NCBI RefSeq assembly: GCF_003206135.1
Contig: NZ_PZJT01000010.1
Span: 62,001 to 126,000, forward strand
Source: Salinicola salarius
Lineage (GTDB): Bacteria; Pseudomonadota; Gammaproteobacteria; Pseudomonadales; Halomonadaceae
DNA length: 64,000 bases
Reading direction: 5' to 3'
The position numbers and the translations under genes are program-made. The first letter of the stretch is position 1. Each line of letters begins with the position of its first letter. This document shows, one piece after another, positions 26,919-35,688 of the stretch. The notes under the pieces are model-generated. The model ran no database searches and was not told where the DNA came from. It was given only the letters and a program-made list of their open reading frames with translations.

Positions 26919-28433
26919 ATGTGCGGTATCGTAGGCCTCATGGCCAATGAAGCGGTCAATCAGTTGATCTATGACGCATTGACGGTCTTGCAGCACCGCG
27001 GACAGGATGCCGCCGGCATGATGACCTGGGATGAAGGTCGCTTTCTGCTGCGCAAGAACAACGGTCTGGTCCGGGACGTGTTCCATACGCGTCACATGAA
27101 GCGACTGAAGGGCAACCTGGGCATCGGCCATGTCCGCTACCCGACCGCCGGTACGGCGAGCGAGGCCGAATCCCAGCCGTTCTACGTCAATTCGCCCTAC
27201 GGCATCACCCTGGCCCACAACGGCAACCTGACCAACTCCGATCAGCTCAAGCAGGAGCTGTTCTCCTCCGATCTGCGCCATATCAATACCAGCTCGGACT
27301 CCGAGGTGCTGCTCAACGTGTTCGCGCACGAACTGGGCAAGCAGGGGCTCTATCTGACGCCGGAAGACATCTTCGATGCGCTGCGCCGCGTTCACCGGCG
27401 CTGCAGCGGGGGGTACGCCGCCGTGTCGATCATCAACGGCTTCGGGCTGGTGGCGTTTCGCGACCCCCACGGCATTCGTCCGGTCGTCTATGGTACGCGC
27501 CAGACGCCCGAAGGCCAGGAAGTGATGATCGCCTCCGAGTCGGTGGCGCTCGATGTGGCCGGCTTCGAACTGGTGCGGGACCTGGCGCCGGGCGAGGCGA
27601 TCTTCGTCGACATGGACAAGAACATCCATACGCAGATGTGCGCCGACAAGCCGCGGCTGACCCCGTGCATCTTCGAGCACGTCTATCTGGCGCGGCCCGA
27701 CTCCATGCTCGACGGTGCCTATGTCTACGGCACCCGGATGCAGATGGGCCGCAAGCTGGGCGACCGCATCCAGCGCGAGTGGCCGGACCACGACATCGAC
27801 GTGGTGATCCCGATTCCCGATACCTCCCGGACCACGGCGCTGGAACTGGCCCAGCACATCGGCGTGACGTTCCGCGAAGGCTTCATGAAGAACCGCTACA
27901 TCGGCCGGACGTTCATCATGCCCGGGCAGACCCAGCGCAAGAAGTCGGTCCGCCAGAAGCTCAACGCCATCGCCAGCGAGTTCGAAGGCAAGAACGTGAT
28001 GCTGGTGGACGACTCGATCGTGCGCGGGACGACCTGCAAGCAGATCATCCAGATGGCCCGCGATGCCGGCGCCAACAAGGTCTACTTCGCCTCCGCCGCG
28101 CCGGCCGTGCGCTATCCCAACGTCTACGGTATCGACATGCCGGTCGCCACCGAACTGGTCGCTCATGGCCGCACCGATGCCGAAGTGGGCGAGCTGATCG
28201 GCGCCGACCGGCTGATCTATCAGGATCTCGAGGATCTCAAGGCGGCCTGTCGCGAGGTCAACCCGGCGCTGGACGATTTCGACTGTTCGGTATTCGACGG
28301 CAACTACGTCACGGGCGATGTCGACGAGGAGTATTTCACGGCGCTGGAAGCGGCGCGTAACGATGCTGCCAAGTCCGGTCGCGAGAGCCTCAACGCCGTC
28401 GTCGATCTGCACAACGACAGTGAGGACGATTGA
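26919..28433 (+). CDS. purF: Amidophosphoribosyltransferase
   Basis: A 504-residue enzyme for the first committed step of purine synthesis. MCGIVGL exposes Cys2 as the N-terminal glutaminase nucleophile after Met removal. [18 protein letters not shown] and the HNGNLTN glutaminase motifs follow. The PRPP-binding motif [13 protein letters not shown] lies near residue 365. CGAGGTAAG precedes the ATG. Control by a purine repressor is plausible, but I saw no clear PurR box. Confidence 0.97.
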   Translation: MCGIVGLMANEAVNQLIYDALTVLQHRGQDAAGMMTWDEGRFLLRKNNGLVRDVFHTRHMKRLKGNLGIGHVRYPTAGTASEAESQPFYVNSPYGITLAHNGNLTNSDQLKQELFSSDLRHINTSSDSEVLLNVFAHELGKQGLYLTPEDIFDALRRVHRRCSGGYAAVSIINGFGLVAFRDPHGIRPVVYGTRQTPEGQEVMIASESVALDVAGFELVRDLAPGEAIFVDMDKNIHTQMCADKPRLTPCIFEHVYLARPDSMLDGAYVYGTRMQMGRKLGDRIQREWPDHDIDVVIPIPDTSRTTALELAQHIGVTFREGFMKNRYIGRTFIMPGQTQRKKSVRQKLNAIASEFEGKNVMLVDDSIVRGTTCKQIIQMARDAGANKVYFASAAPAVRYPNVYGIDMPVATELVAHGRTDAEVGELIGADRLIYQDLEDLKAACREVNPALDDFDCSVFDGNYVTGDVDEEYFTALEAARNDAAKSGRESLNAVVDLHNDSEDD

Positions 28434-28453
28434 TCGCCAGGGCGATCGAACCT

Positions 28454-28478
28454 GAGTCCGGCCGCATGTGCCGGGCTC
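28454..28478 (+). other. Hairpin just after purF
   Basis: GAGTCCGGC (28454-28462) pairs with GCCGGGCTC (28470-28478), 9 bp with one G-U, around a 7-base loop. It lies 21 bases beyond the purF stop. It lacks a U-tract, so it is a candidate 3' end structure rather than a clear terminator. Confidence 0.45.
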
Positions 28479-28490
28479 TCACGGGATCTT

Positions 28491-28633
28491 GGAAACCTCT
28501 GATTAACTATTCCGCTGGGCAATACGGTGCTAAAAATCAACTCAAAATGCTCATTTACACCCTCGTAAACTCCGCTGTTTCGTTGATTTTTGCCTTGTCT
28601 TGCCTGCGCTCATGACGTTAATCGGAGGCTCCC
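28491..28633. mobile_element. 143-bp palindromic MITE-like element between purF and metZ
   Basis: The segment begins GGAAACCTCTGATTAAC (28491-28507) and ends with its imperfect inverted copy GTTAATCGGAGGCTCCC (28617-28633, 14 of 17 matching). Inside, AAAAATCAAC (28532-28541) and GTTGATTTTT (28582-28591) form a perfect inner inverted repeat, with TTTAC/GTAAA (28554-28558, 28565-28569) at the centre. The whole can fold as one nested hairpin. It is AT-rich compared with its surroundings and codes for nothing obvious. These are features of a MITE or large REP-type element. No clear target duplication is visible. Confidence 0.6.
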
Positions 28634-28654
28634 TTGTTTTTCAGGAGCTGAAGG

Positions 28655-29887
28655 ATGAGTTTTGACGACGCCCCCACGCCGGGGTTGGAAACACCGGGTC
28701 TGGAGGCATCGGGCCTGGAAACGTTAGGCCTGGAGACGCTGGCGATTCGTGCGGGGCATGAGCGCACCCACGAGCAGGAACACGGCGAGCCGATTTTCCC
28801 GACCTCCAGCTTCGTCTACGGCAGTGCGGCGGAAGCGGCGCGCAAGTTCAAGGGCGAGGAGCCGGGCAACGTCTACTCCCGCTTCACCAACCCGACGGTG
28901 CGCAATTTCGAGCGGCGTCTGGCGGCGCTCGAGGGCGGCGAGCGCTGCGTCGCCACCAGCTCCGGCATGGCAGCGATTCTCTCCACCGTGCTGGCGTTGC
29001 TCAAGGCCGGCGACGAGGTGATCGTCTCGCGTTCGGTGTTCGGCTCGACCATCGCGCTGTTCGACAAGTACCTGGCCAAGTTCGGCGTCGTCCCGCGCTA
29101 TGTCGAGCTCAACGACCTGGCGCAGTGGGAAGCGGCCATCACGCCGAAGACCAGACTGCTGTTCGCCGAAACGCCCTCGAATCCGCTCAACGAGCTGGTC
29201 GATATCGCGGCGCTGTCCGAACTGGCGCATCGTCACGGCGCTTTGCTGGCGATCGATAACTGCTTTCTGACCCCGGCGCTGCAGCGGCCGCTGGACCTGG
29301 GCGCGGATCTGGTGATTCACTCCGCCACCAAATATCTCGATGGTCAGGGCCGGGCGATCGGCGGTGCCGTGGTCGGGCGCGATGCGGAGCTCGAACAGCT
29401 CTACGGCGTGGTGCGTACCTGCGGGCCCTGCATGAGCCCGTTCAACGCCTGGATCTTCCTCAAGGGGCTGGAAACGCTCAGCCTGCGCATGCAGGCACAC
29501 AGCCGCAACGCGCAGGCCATGGCGGAATGGCTCGAGTCCCAGCCCGCCATCGAGCGCGTCTATTACAGCGGACTCGAGAGTCACCCGCAGCATGCGCTGG
29601 CCAAGCACCAGCAGCAGGGGTTCGGTGCGGTCATGGGGGTCGAGGTGAAGGGCGGCCAGGAGGCTGCGTGGAAGGTCATCGACAATACGCGATTGATGTC
29701 GATCACCGGCAACCTGGGCGACGTCAAGACGACGATCACTCACCCTGGTACCACCACCCATGGCCGTCTCACCGACGAACAGCGCGCTTCTGCCGGCATC
29801 CGTGATGGCTTGATTCGCATCGCCGTCGGGCTGGAAACGCTGGACGATCTCAAGGTCGATCTCGAACGAGGTCTGACTCTGCTCTAG
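28655..29887 (+). CDS. metZ: O-succinylhomoserine sulfhydrylase
   Basis: A 410-residue Cys/Met-metabolism PLP enzyme. YSRFTNPTVRNFERRLAALEGG is near the N-terminus (partly quoted), a SSGMAAI segment follows, and the PLP lysine lies in HSATKYLDGQGR. A position following purF is characteristic of MetZ, which makes homocysteine from O-succinylhomoserine and sulfide, in pseudomonads and relatives. TCAGGAGCTGAAGG precedes the ATG. Odd: residues 10-29 are four copies of a GLE-x-x pentapeptide. Confidence 0.92.
   Translation: MSFDDAPTPGLETPGLEASGLETLGLETLAIRAGHERTHEQEHGEPIFPTSSFVYGSAAEAARKFKGEEPGNVYSRFTNPTVRNFERRLAALEGGERCVATSSGMAAILSTVLALLKAGDEVIVSRSVFGSTIALFDKYLAKFGVVPRYVELNDLAQWEAAITPKTRLLFAETPSNPLNELVDIAALSELAHRHGALLAIDNCFLTPALQRPLDLGADLVIHSATKYLDGQGRAIGGAVVGRDAELEQLYGVVRTCGPCMSPFNAWIFLKGLETLSLRMQAHSRNAQAMAEWLESQPAIERVYYSGLESHPQHALAKHQQQGFGAVMGVEVKGGQEAAWKVIDNTRLMSITGNLGDVKTTITHPGTTTHGRLTDEQRASAGIRDGLIRIAVGLETLDDLKVDLERGLTLL
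28682..28741 (+). repeat. 15-bp in-frame repeat in metZ 5' end, four copies
   Basis: Four consecutive 15-base units encode GLETP, GLEAS, GLETL and GLETL (residues 10-29). The units are similar at the DNA level (GGNCTGGARRCNNNN-like), so they probably arose by tandem duplication. They lie before the conserved fold and could vary in copy number. Confidence 0.8.
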
Positions 29888-29907
29888 CCAACGGCTCCCT
29901 CGCTTCG

Positions 29908-29939
29908 AAAAGCTCTGGCGGCATCGTCAGAGCTTTTTT
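29908..29939 (+). terminator. Intrinsic terminator after metZ
   Basis: AAAAGCTCTG (29908-29917) and CAGAGCTTTT (29928-29937) form a perfect 10-bp stem, followed by more T residues (six in total). It starts 21 bases after the metZ stop. Confidence 0.9.
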
Positions 29940-29986
29940 ATTGGGTGATCTCCCGTCGGCTACCCATGGGCTTTGAAGATATCCCG

Positions 29987-30018
29987 ATACTCGCTATGGC
30001 ATGCCATGGCGAGGGTAT
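29987..30018. promoter_or_regulatory. 32-bp near-palindrome upstream of cytochrome b561 gene
   Basis: A dyad is centred on GCATGC (29999-30004), with arms ATAC.TCGCTATGGC and GCCATGGCGAGGGTAT that differ by one base and a 2-base bulge. It lies about 120 bases upstream of the cytochrome b561 start. It is a candidate operator for an unknown dimeric regulator, or a cruciform. Confidence 0.4.
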
Positions 30019-30136
30019 TGATACATGTTCCCCGCGTATTGTTTCCTCTTCGTCACCAATCGTTTTCCGGAGACTCATCTAGCTTCCTGCCCGCCAGGCC
30101 GTATGCTGAGCGAATGACAACGAGAGAACGTGCCGT

Positions 30137-30688
30137 GTGGGAAATACGCGATCGGGTTGGGGTTGGGTCAGCATCGTCATTCACTGGGCGAGCGCGCTGG
30201 CGGTTTTCGGCCTGTTCGCGCTGGGCTGGTGGATGACCGGGCTGGGCTATTACGATCACTGGTATCACCTGGCGCCGTGGTGGCATAAATCGATCGGCAT
30301 CGTGGTGCTGCTGGTCAGCGTCTTCCGGGTCGTCTGGCGGCTGGCGCAGCCGACGCCGGCCGCCCATGGCAAGCCGCTGGAGCAACGGGCGGCGCATGTC
30401 GGGCACGGGCTGATCTATGCGCTGATGTTCGTGGTGATGATCTCCGGCTATCTGATTTCCACGGCGGAAGGCGAGGGGATCAGCGTCTTCGGCTGGTTCA
30501 CCGTGCCGGCGCTGGTCTCGGGGCTACCGGATCAGGCCGTGCTGGCAGGCGACGTCCACTGGTACGCGGCCTGGGCGCTGGTCATTCTGGCGGTCGGCCA
30601 CGGGCTGGCAGCGTTCAAGCATCACTGGGTGGATCGCCAGGATACGCTGACCCGCATGTTGACCTCCCGTGCGGCCAGACACCGCTGA
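30137..30688 (+). CDS. Cytochrome b561 family protein
   Basis: A 183-residue four-helix membrane b-type cytochrome. Candidate haem-ligating histidines are in SIVIHWASA, PWWHKSIG, HVGHGLIY and VGHGLAAFKHHW. It probably shuttles electrons between quinol and a periplasmic acceptor. The GTG at 30137 follows GAGAGA. It is immediately followed by a YceI family gene, a pairing seen in E. coli (yceJ-yceI) and many other proteobacteria. Confidence 0.9.
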   Translation: MGNTRSGWGWVSIVIHWASALAVFGLFALGWWMTGLGYYDHWYHLAPWWHKSIGIVVLLVSVFRVVWRLAQPTPAAHGKPLEQRAAHVGHGLIYALMFVVMISGYLISTAEGEGISVFGWFTVPALVSGLPDQAVLAGDVHWYAAWALVILAVGHGLAAFKHHWVDRQDTLTRMLTSRAARHR

Positions 30689-30778
30689 GGATTTCATTTC
30701 CGGCCCTGGCCGTCGGCTGCCGTCGCCAGGGCCGGACCGTTTGGCAAGATGACTCAAACCGCTTCGAGGAGCATGACG

Positions 30779-31366
30779 ATGTTGAAGAAGACCGCACTGG
30801 CGACGCTGATCGCCGCCGCTTCGGCAATGCCGCTGGCCCAGGCACAGGCCGCCGACTACCAGATCGACACCGAAGGTCAGCACGCCTTCATCCAGTTCAA
30901 GATCAGCCATCTGGGGTATTCGTACATTCTGGGTGACTTCAAGTCGTTCGAGGGGGGCTTCAGCTACGATCCCGAGTCGCCGGACGACGCCAGCGTCAAT
31001 GTCACCGTGGATGTGAACAGCCTGGAAACCAACCACGCCGAGCGCAACAAGCACATTCTGAGCGGTGACTTCCTCGACGCCAGCAAATTCCCGCAGGCGA
31101 CGTTCAAGTCCACCGGCTTCGATGTCGACGACGATGGTGACGAGGCCGAGATGACCGGCGAGCTGACGATCCATGGCGTCACCAAGTCGGTGACGTTCGA
31201 GGTCGATCATATCGGTGGCGGCGACGACCCGTGGGGCGGCTACCGTCAGGGTTTCGAGGCAACGACGGAGCTCAACCTGGCCGACTTCGATATCGACATG
31301 AGCGCTTTCCCCGAGTCGATGCGTACACTGGAACTCTACGTGGTGCTGGAAGGCATCCGCCAGTAA
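30779..31366 (+). CDS. yceI: YceI family periplasmic polyisoprenoid-binding protein
   Basis: A 195-residue protein with a signal peptide (MLKKTALATLIAAASAMPLA, cleaved after AQA near residue 24) and a lipocalin-like YceI beta-barrel. Typical segments are FIQFKISHLGYSYILGDFKS and a C-terminal VTFEVDHIGGGDDPWGGYR. The family binds polyprenyl lipids such as ubiquinone-like chains. I chose ATG 30779 because GAGGAG ends 7 bases upstream; ATG 30773 is too close to it. Co-transcribed with the b561 gene. Confidence 0.92.
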   Translation: MLKKTALATLIAAASAMPLAQAQAADYQIDTEGQHAFIQFKISHLGYSYILGDFKSFEGGFSYDPESPDDASVNVTVDVNSLETNHAERNKHILSGDFLDASKFPQATFKSTGFDVDDDGDEAEMTGELTIHGVTKSVTFEVDHIGGGDDPWGGYRQGFEATTELNLADFDIDMSAFPESMRTLELYVVLEGIRQ

Positions 31367-31412
31367 CGAGGCTCGGGCCATGAGGCTCGTCTGAAGAAAG
31401 CGGTTCGATAGA

Positions 31413-31442
31413 CGCGATCCCGGCCCTGGCGCCGGGATCGCG
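31413..31442. terminator. Perfect 12-bp hairpin between convergent genes
   Basis: CGCGATCCCGGC (31413-31424) pairs with GCCGGGATCGCG (31431-31442) around a 6-base loop. It lies between the ends of yceI and the reverse flavoprotein gene. No U-tract on either strand, so termination is uncertain. Confidence 0.5.
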
Positions 31443-31504
31443 CATTATGGGGCATCGATTTCGGCGCAGCCGTACAGCCGGCCGGCGGGGGCAATATCTC
31501 GCGG

Positions 31505-32647
31505 CTACGCGTTGCCCAGGTAGTGCGCCACCTCGCGGCGGTCTCGGCGATGCTTCCAGCGCCGGACCCAGCGGCCGCGACACCATAGCGGGCCGCGCCA
31601 GGCGATATCGCGGAGATCGCCTAGATTGAGCGCCTTCCAGCGTTCGAATTGATCGTGGCGCAGCGTTCGGGACTCGCCACTGAGCGTCTGATCCAGCGAT
31701 TCCAGCAGCAGCGCCGCTCGCTCGCGTGTCGTCAGCGGACGATCATGAGCGGGTGGTGTCTCCCGGGCCAGGAACAGTCGCGAATCCTCACGGCTGCGTA
31801 GCATCGTGTCGACATCGAAGTGGCCTGCCTCGTCAGGTGTCAGATCGAAGAGAGCCTGTGTCGGTGAAGGCCGCAGATGATCGGTAACCAGCAGCAGATC
31901 GGCATCGACCGCGCTGCCATCGTCCAGTATCAATTGATGGCGATCGTAGCGGGCCGCCGTCGCGACCAGTTCCAGGCGCAGCCCTCGACGAAGTAGCCGC
32001 TGCGTCAGCCAGCGATTGGCCCGCAGGCAAGCACCGGGTAGTGGGCGGCGGTCGTTACCGATCAGGGCGACCGGAAGTCGGCGGCCGTAGCGTTCACCCA
32101 GCGCCAGCAGGTTGGCTGCGAGTTCGACACCGGTAGGGCCGCCACCGATGACGGCGATGGCGGGGAGCGTGCCCGTAGCGCTGGCGAGCCGGGTTTCCAG
32201 CTGCTGGCGGAGTTGCCAGAGATCGTCGGGGGCGGGGGTAAATACGCCTTTGGCATGATAGAAGCCGGGAAGGGCATGTTCATCGACGACAGGCGGCAGA
32301 TCGAGCGACAGCCAGTCGTAATCGAGCTGTTGGCCGCCACCGAGCGTGATCCGACGTTTCTGGCGCTCGACCCGGGTCACCTCGGCGCGAACATGGGCGC
32401 CGCCGTGGGCGACGATTCGATCGGCCGGCAGGCGAACGTCTTCGTGCTGCCACTCGCCGCCCAGCATTCCGCCAAGCCAATCCGAAAAGGCGAAGTCCTG
32501 CTGGGTCACCAGTGTGACGCGAGCGCCATGTCGAATGAGGCGCTCGGCGTGAGCGGCAATGTGGAGATGGGAGTCACCATTGCCGACGAGTACCAGATGC
32601 TGGCCGTCGGACTGGTTGTCAAAGGCGCTCGGCTGGGTATTGGGCAT
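31505..32647 (-). CDS. FAD-dependent pyridine nucleotide-disulfide oxidoreductase-like protein
   Basis: A 380-residue flavoprotein. The first nucleotide-binding motif near residue 18 is LVLVGNGDSHLHIA, which has diverged from GxGxxG. The second is canonical, VIGGGPTGVELAANLL near residue 166. A C-terminal basic segment contains RGPLWCRGRWVRRWKHRRDRR. The fold resembles type II NADH dehydrogenases and the flavoprotein half of SelD-fused oxidoreductases. The redox-active CxxxxC pair of disulfide reductases is not seen. It is monocistronic, divergent from an aldo/keto reductase gene, and its partner is unknown. Confidence 0.75.
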   Translation of the reverse strand: MPNTQPSAFDNQSDGQHLVLVGNGDSHLHIAAHAERLIRHGARVTLVTQQDFAFSDWLGGMLGGEWQHEDVRLPADRIVAHGGAHVRAEVTRVERQKRRITLGGGQQLDYDWLSLDLPPVVDEHALPGFYHAKGVFTPAPDDLWQLRQQLETRLASATGTLPAIAVIGGGPTGVELAANLLALGERYGRRLPVALIGNDRRPLPGACLRANRWLTQRLLRRGLRLELVATAARYDRHQLILDDGSAVDADLLLVTDHLRPSPTQALFDLTPDEAGHFDVDTMLRSREDSRLFLARETPPAHDRPLTTRERAALLLESLDQTLSGESRTLRHDQFERWKALNLGDLRDIAWRGPLWCRGRWVRRWKHRRDRREVAHYLGNA

Positions 32648-32786
32648 GCCTCGATCCGGGCAGAAAGTCGAACTTCAGTCTAGCATGGGCTGGGGGCGGG
32701 ACTTGAAGAGACCGTTTTTCATCCGCAGTGTCTTACTGTTCGACTGTCGGTCCCGATCGACTTTTTACATCAAGGAGAAAGCATTC

Positions 32787-33599
32787 ATGGCACGTCATAT
32801 TCTGCCGCAACCCGGTCTGGGAACGTATCGTCTCAAGGAGCAGGCAGTGATCGACTCGGTGACGTCCGCCCTCGAGCTCGGCTATCGCCACCTCGACAGC
32901 GCTCAGATGTACGAAAACGAAGTCGCGGTGGGCAAGGCGATTCGCCAGAGCGGCATCGCGCGTGACGAGCTGTTCGTCACTACCAAGATCTGGTGGGACA
33001 AGCTCGAACCAAAGCAGTTGACCGCAGCCATCGAGCAGAGCCTCGAGAACTTCGGTCTCGACCGGCTCGATCTGGTGCTGATCCATTGGCCGTCCCCCGA
33101 CGGCGAGGTGCCGATGGCCGATACCATCGGTGCGCTGGATGCGGCGCGTGCCCGCGGGCTCACCAGGTATATCGGCGTATCCAATTTCACCATCGGCCAG
33201 ATCGACGAGGTGCTGGCATTGCCGGGCGGCGAAAACGTCGTGACCAACCAGATCGAGGTGCATCCCTTCCTCGCCAATCGCAAGCTGGTCGAACACTGTC
33301 AGTCCAAGGGGCTGGAAGTGACGGCCTACATGCCGCTGGCGGTGGGCAAGGTGATGGACGACCCGGTACTTAAGCGCATCGCGCAGGCCCATGATGCCTC
33401 CCCGGCGCAGATTGCGCTGGCCTGGATCGCGGCACGCGACATCATCGTGATTCCTTCCTCGACCAAGCCGGCCAACCAGAAATCGAACCTCGAGGCGATG
33501 AACATTCGCCTGAGCGACGACGAGATCGAGCAAATCAACCGCCTCGATCGCGGCGACCGTCAAGCCAATCCCTCGTTTGCCCCTCGCTGGGACGAGTGA
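32787..33599 (+). CDS. dkgB: Aldo/keto reductase, DkgB-like
   Basis: A 270-residue NADPH-dependent aldo/keto reductase. The tetrad is visible as LDSAQMYENE (Asp, Tyr), TTKIWW (Lys) and LIHWPSP (His). The late PSSTKPANQKSNL segment binds NADPH phosphate. Overall sequence resembles E. coli DkgB, which reduces 2,5-diketogluconate and methylglyoxal. ATG 32787 follows AAGGAG by 9 bases; upstream in-frame starts lie in non-conserved sequence. Confidence 0.88.
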   Translation: MARHILPQPGLGTYRLKEQAVIDSVTSALELGYRHLDSAQMYENEVAVGKAIRQSGIARDELFVTTKIWWDKLEPKQLTAAIEQSLENFGLDRLDLVLIHWPSPDGEVPMADTIGALDAARARGLTRYIGVSNFTIGQIDEVLALPGGENVVTNQIEVHPFLANRKLVEHCQSKGLEVTAYMPLAVGKVMDDPVLKRIAQAHDASPAQIALAWIAARDIIVIPSSTKPANQKSNLEAMNIRLSDDEIEQINRLDRGDRQANPSFAPRWDE

Positions 33600-33777
33600 C
33601 GCCTGCCCCTGACTGACCCCTGGGTTCCTGACTCCACAGGTCAACGAGCACAAGCGCCGGTTGCCCGTCTCGGACGGGCAACCGGCCTGAACCTTGCGAT
33701 ACGATGCCGAAATTCGATCCCGGCGAATTTTTGCCGAGCCCGCGGGTCAAAGCGTTACCGTTTCAAGAGGATCAGCA

Positions 33778-34239
33778 ATGCGTACACGGATGATGAAAAA
33801 GGCAGTGGTATCGGGCCTGGGTGCCGGCTTGGTGGCGGGCCTGCTGGCGCTGCCGGCCTGGGCTCAGGACGCCTCGGTCATGGAAGAGGAGTCGACGCCG
33901 GCGGAAAGCTCGGGGCTGAACGTGAAACAGGATAGCGGTGAGCCGCAGGCTCCTGCCAATGCCTCTCAGGTCGATCACGAATCGATCGAGAAATCGGGCG
34001 GCGTCGGACAGAAGAATGCCGGCTTCACCGATGGCGGCGCACAGACCCCGGTCGATCAGCGGCCCAATGCGTTGAGTTTCGACCAGCTGGATGTCGACGG
34101 TAGCGGCGTCATCGACGAGGACGAAGCGGTCAGCGCCGAGCAGCAGACGATGTTCCAGCAACTCAACGAGGCGGACGCCGGTGGCGTGACCCGGGAACGC
34201 TTCGAGCAGGCCATGGGATCGGATACGCTGTCCGAGTGA
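33778..34239 (+). CDS. Exported EF-hand calcium-binding protein
   Basis: A 153-residue protein. The Sec signal peptide (about residues 1-30) ends PAWAQD. A long polar linker low in hydrophobic residues follows, then one canonical EF-hand loop DVDGSGVIDEDE near residue 105 with the expected Asp/Ser/Glu ligands at positions 1, 3, 5, 9 and 12, and a degenerate second hand near residue 133 (EADAGGVTRERF). It is probably a periplasmic calcium-binding protein; its partner is unknown. AAGAGGA precedes the ATG. It stands alone between an aldo/keto reductase and a convergent aminotransferase gene. Confidence 0.78.
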   Translation: MRTRMMKKAVVSGLGAGLVAGLLALPAWAQDASVMEEESTPAESSGLNVKQDSGEPQAPANASQVDHESIEKSGGVGQKNAGFTDGGAQTPVDQRPNALSFDQLDVDGSGVIDEDEAVSAEQQTMFQQLNEADAGGVTRERFEQAMGSDTLSE

Positions 34240-34319
34240 TATTCAACGTCGTATCGACCATATCGTCGTGATCGTGACGTGCCTGCTTATCCAACGAAGA
34301 AAACCTTAGATCCAACGAA

Positions 34320-34344
34320 AAAACCCCGGTCAGACCGGGGTTTT
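34320..34344. terminator. Bidirectional terminator
   Basis: AAAACCCCGG (34320-34329) and CCGGGGTTTT (34335-34344) form a perfect stem with a 5-base loop, with an A-run on the left and a T-run on the right. It can end both the EF-hand gene and the reverse aminotransferase gene. Just upstream, ATCCAACGAAR occurs twice in direct orientation. Confidence 0.9.
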
Positions 34345-34365
34345 CGACTGGCCATAATGCCAGGT

Positions 34366-35556
34366 TCAGTCGACGACGGCAGCGATCGCCTTGGCCACGT
34401 AGGGCAGGTTCTCGCTGGTGAAGCCGGCGACGTTGGCGCGGCCGGAGCCCACCATGTAGATGCTGAACTCGTCGCGCAGGCGCTTGACCTGTTCCGTGGA
34501 AAGGCCGGTGTAGGAGAACATGCCGCGCTGTTCCGCCACGTGGGCGAAGCGCTGATCCAGCCCATAGGGCTTGAGCGAATCGACCAGGTCGCGACGCAGA
34601 GAATTGATGCGATCGCACATCTCGGTCAGTTCGCTCTTCCAGAGCTGGGTCAGCTCTTCGGATTCGAGAATGTCGATCACGATGGCGGCGCCGTGCGACG
34701 GGGGCGTGGAGTAGTTCTCGCGGGCGACGATCGCCATCTGCGAGCGCACGTTCTCCATCTGCTCGGCCGTTTTGGCGATGACGATCAGACAGCCGGTGCG
34801 TTCGCGATAGAGGCCGAAGTTCTTCGAGCAGGAACTGGTGATCAGCATCTCGTCGAGATTCTCGGCCAGCAGGCGCACGCCAAAGGCATCGACGTCCAGG
34901 CCATCGCCGAACCCCTGATAGGCGAAATCGACCAGCGGCAGCAGGCCGCGCTCCTGAACCACGGCCAGTACCTGGCGCCACTGATCCTGGTTCAGGTCGA
35001 AGCCGGACGGGTTGTGGCAGCAGGCATGCAGCAGCACGACATCGCCCTGCGGGATCTGCTTGAGCGCGGCCAACATGCCGTCGAAGTCGAGACGGTTGTC
35101 GCTGTCGACGTACGGATAACGCTGAATCGGGATCTCGGCGCCTTCGAAGATGCCGATGTGATTCGGCCAGGTCGGGTTGGAGAGCCAGATGCTCTTGCCC
35201 GGCAACTGGGTGCGGATGAAGTCCGCCGCCAGGCGCAGAGCGCCCGTGCCGCCCGGCGACTGGGTGGCGCTGGCCCGGTTGGCGGCCAGTACCGGCGAGC
35301 CGGCACCCAGCACCAGCGGAAGAATCGCCTTGCCGTAGCGGGGATCACCGTGAGAGCCGATGTAGCTCTTGGTCTTCTCGCTTTCCAGCAGACGCGCCTC
35401 GGCCTGTTTTACGGCCCGCATGATCGGCGTATTGCCATTCGGATCCCGATAGACGCCGACGCCCAGGTCGACCTTCTGCGGGTTGGAATCCTGATTATAA
35501 GCTTCGATCAGCCCGAGGATGGCATCCCCGGGGACGCGCTCGATCTTCTCAAACAT
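34366..35556 (-). CDS. Aromatic amino acid / aspartate aminotransferase
   Basis: A 396-residue class I PLP aminotransferase of the AspC/TyrB subfamily. The PLP lysine lies in SSCSKNFGLYRERTG near residue 245. NPTWPNH, CCHNPSGFDL and the C-terminal MVGSGRANVAGF with the substrate-binding Arg are all present. It transaminates aspartate or aromatic amino acids with 2-oxoglutarate; I cannot separate AspC from TyrB. It appears monocistronic with its own terminator. Confidence 0.9.
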   Translation of the reverse strand: MFEKIERVPGDAILGLIEAYNQDSNPQKVDLGVGVYRDPNGNTPIMRAVKQAEARLLESEKTKSYIGSHGDPRYGKAILPLVLGAGSPVLAANRASATQSPGGTGALRLAADFIRTQLPGKSIWLSNPTWPNHIGIFEGAEIPIQRYPYVDSDNRLDFDGMLAALKQIPQGDVVLLHACCHNPSGFDLNQDQWRQVLAVVQERGLLPLVDFAYQGFGDGLDVDAFGVRLLAENLDEMLITSSCSKNFGLYRERTGCLIVIAKTAEQMENVRSQMAIVARENYSTPPSHGAAIVIDILESEELTQLWKSELTEMCDRINSLRRDLVDSLKPYGLDQRFAHVAEQRGMFSYTGLSTEQVKRLRDEFSIYMVGSGRANVAGFTSENLPYVAKAIAAVVD

Positions 35557-35688
35557 TAGCGTGCACTACCTCGCTATTTCTGGGGACCATGACGATCTTT
35601 CGACAACTCATGGCATGATGCCACTGCCTATGGCGATCCGCCACTCGGGCCGGGCCGGCTCCTGCGAACGTTTGCTGGAAGCCCACGA

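Noticed and set aside
30014..30030. TTGATACATGTTCC as a second FNR/Anr site before cytochrome b561
   Set aside because: Only the left half-site matches; the right half lacks ATCAA.
34500..35556. Assigning the aminotransferase specifically as TyrB or AspC
   Set aside because: Sequence alone does not separate the two substrate preferences, so no symbol was given.
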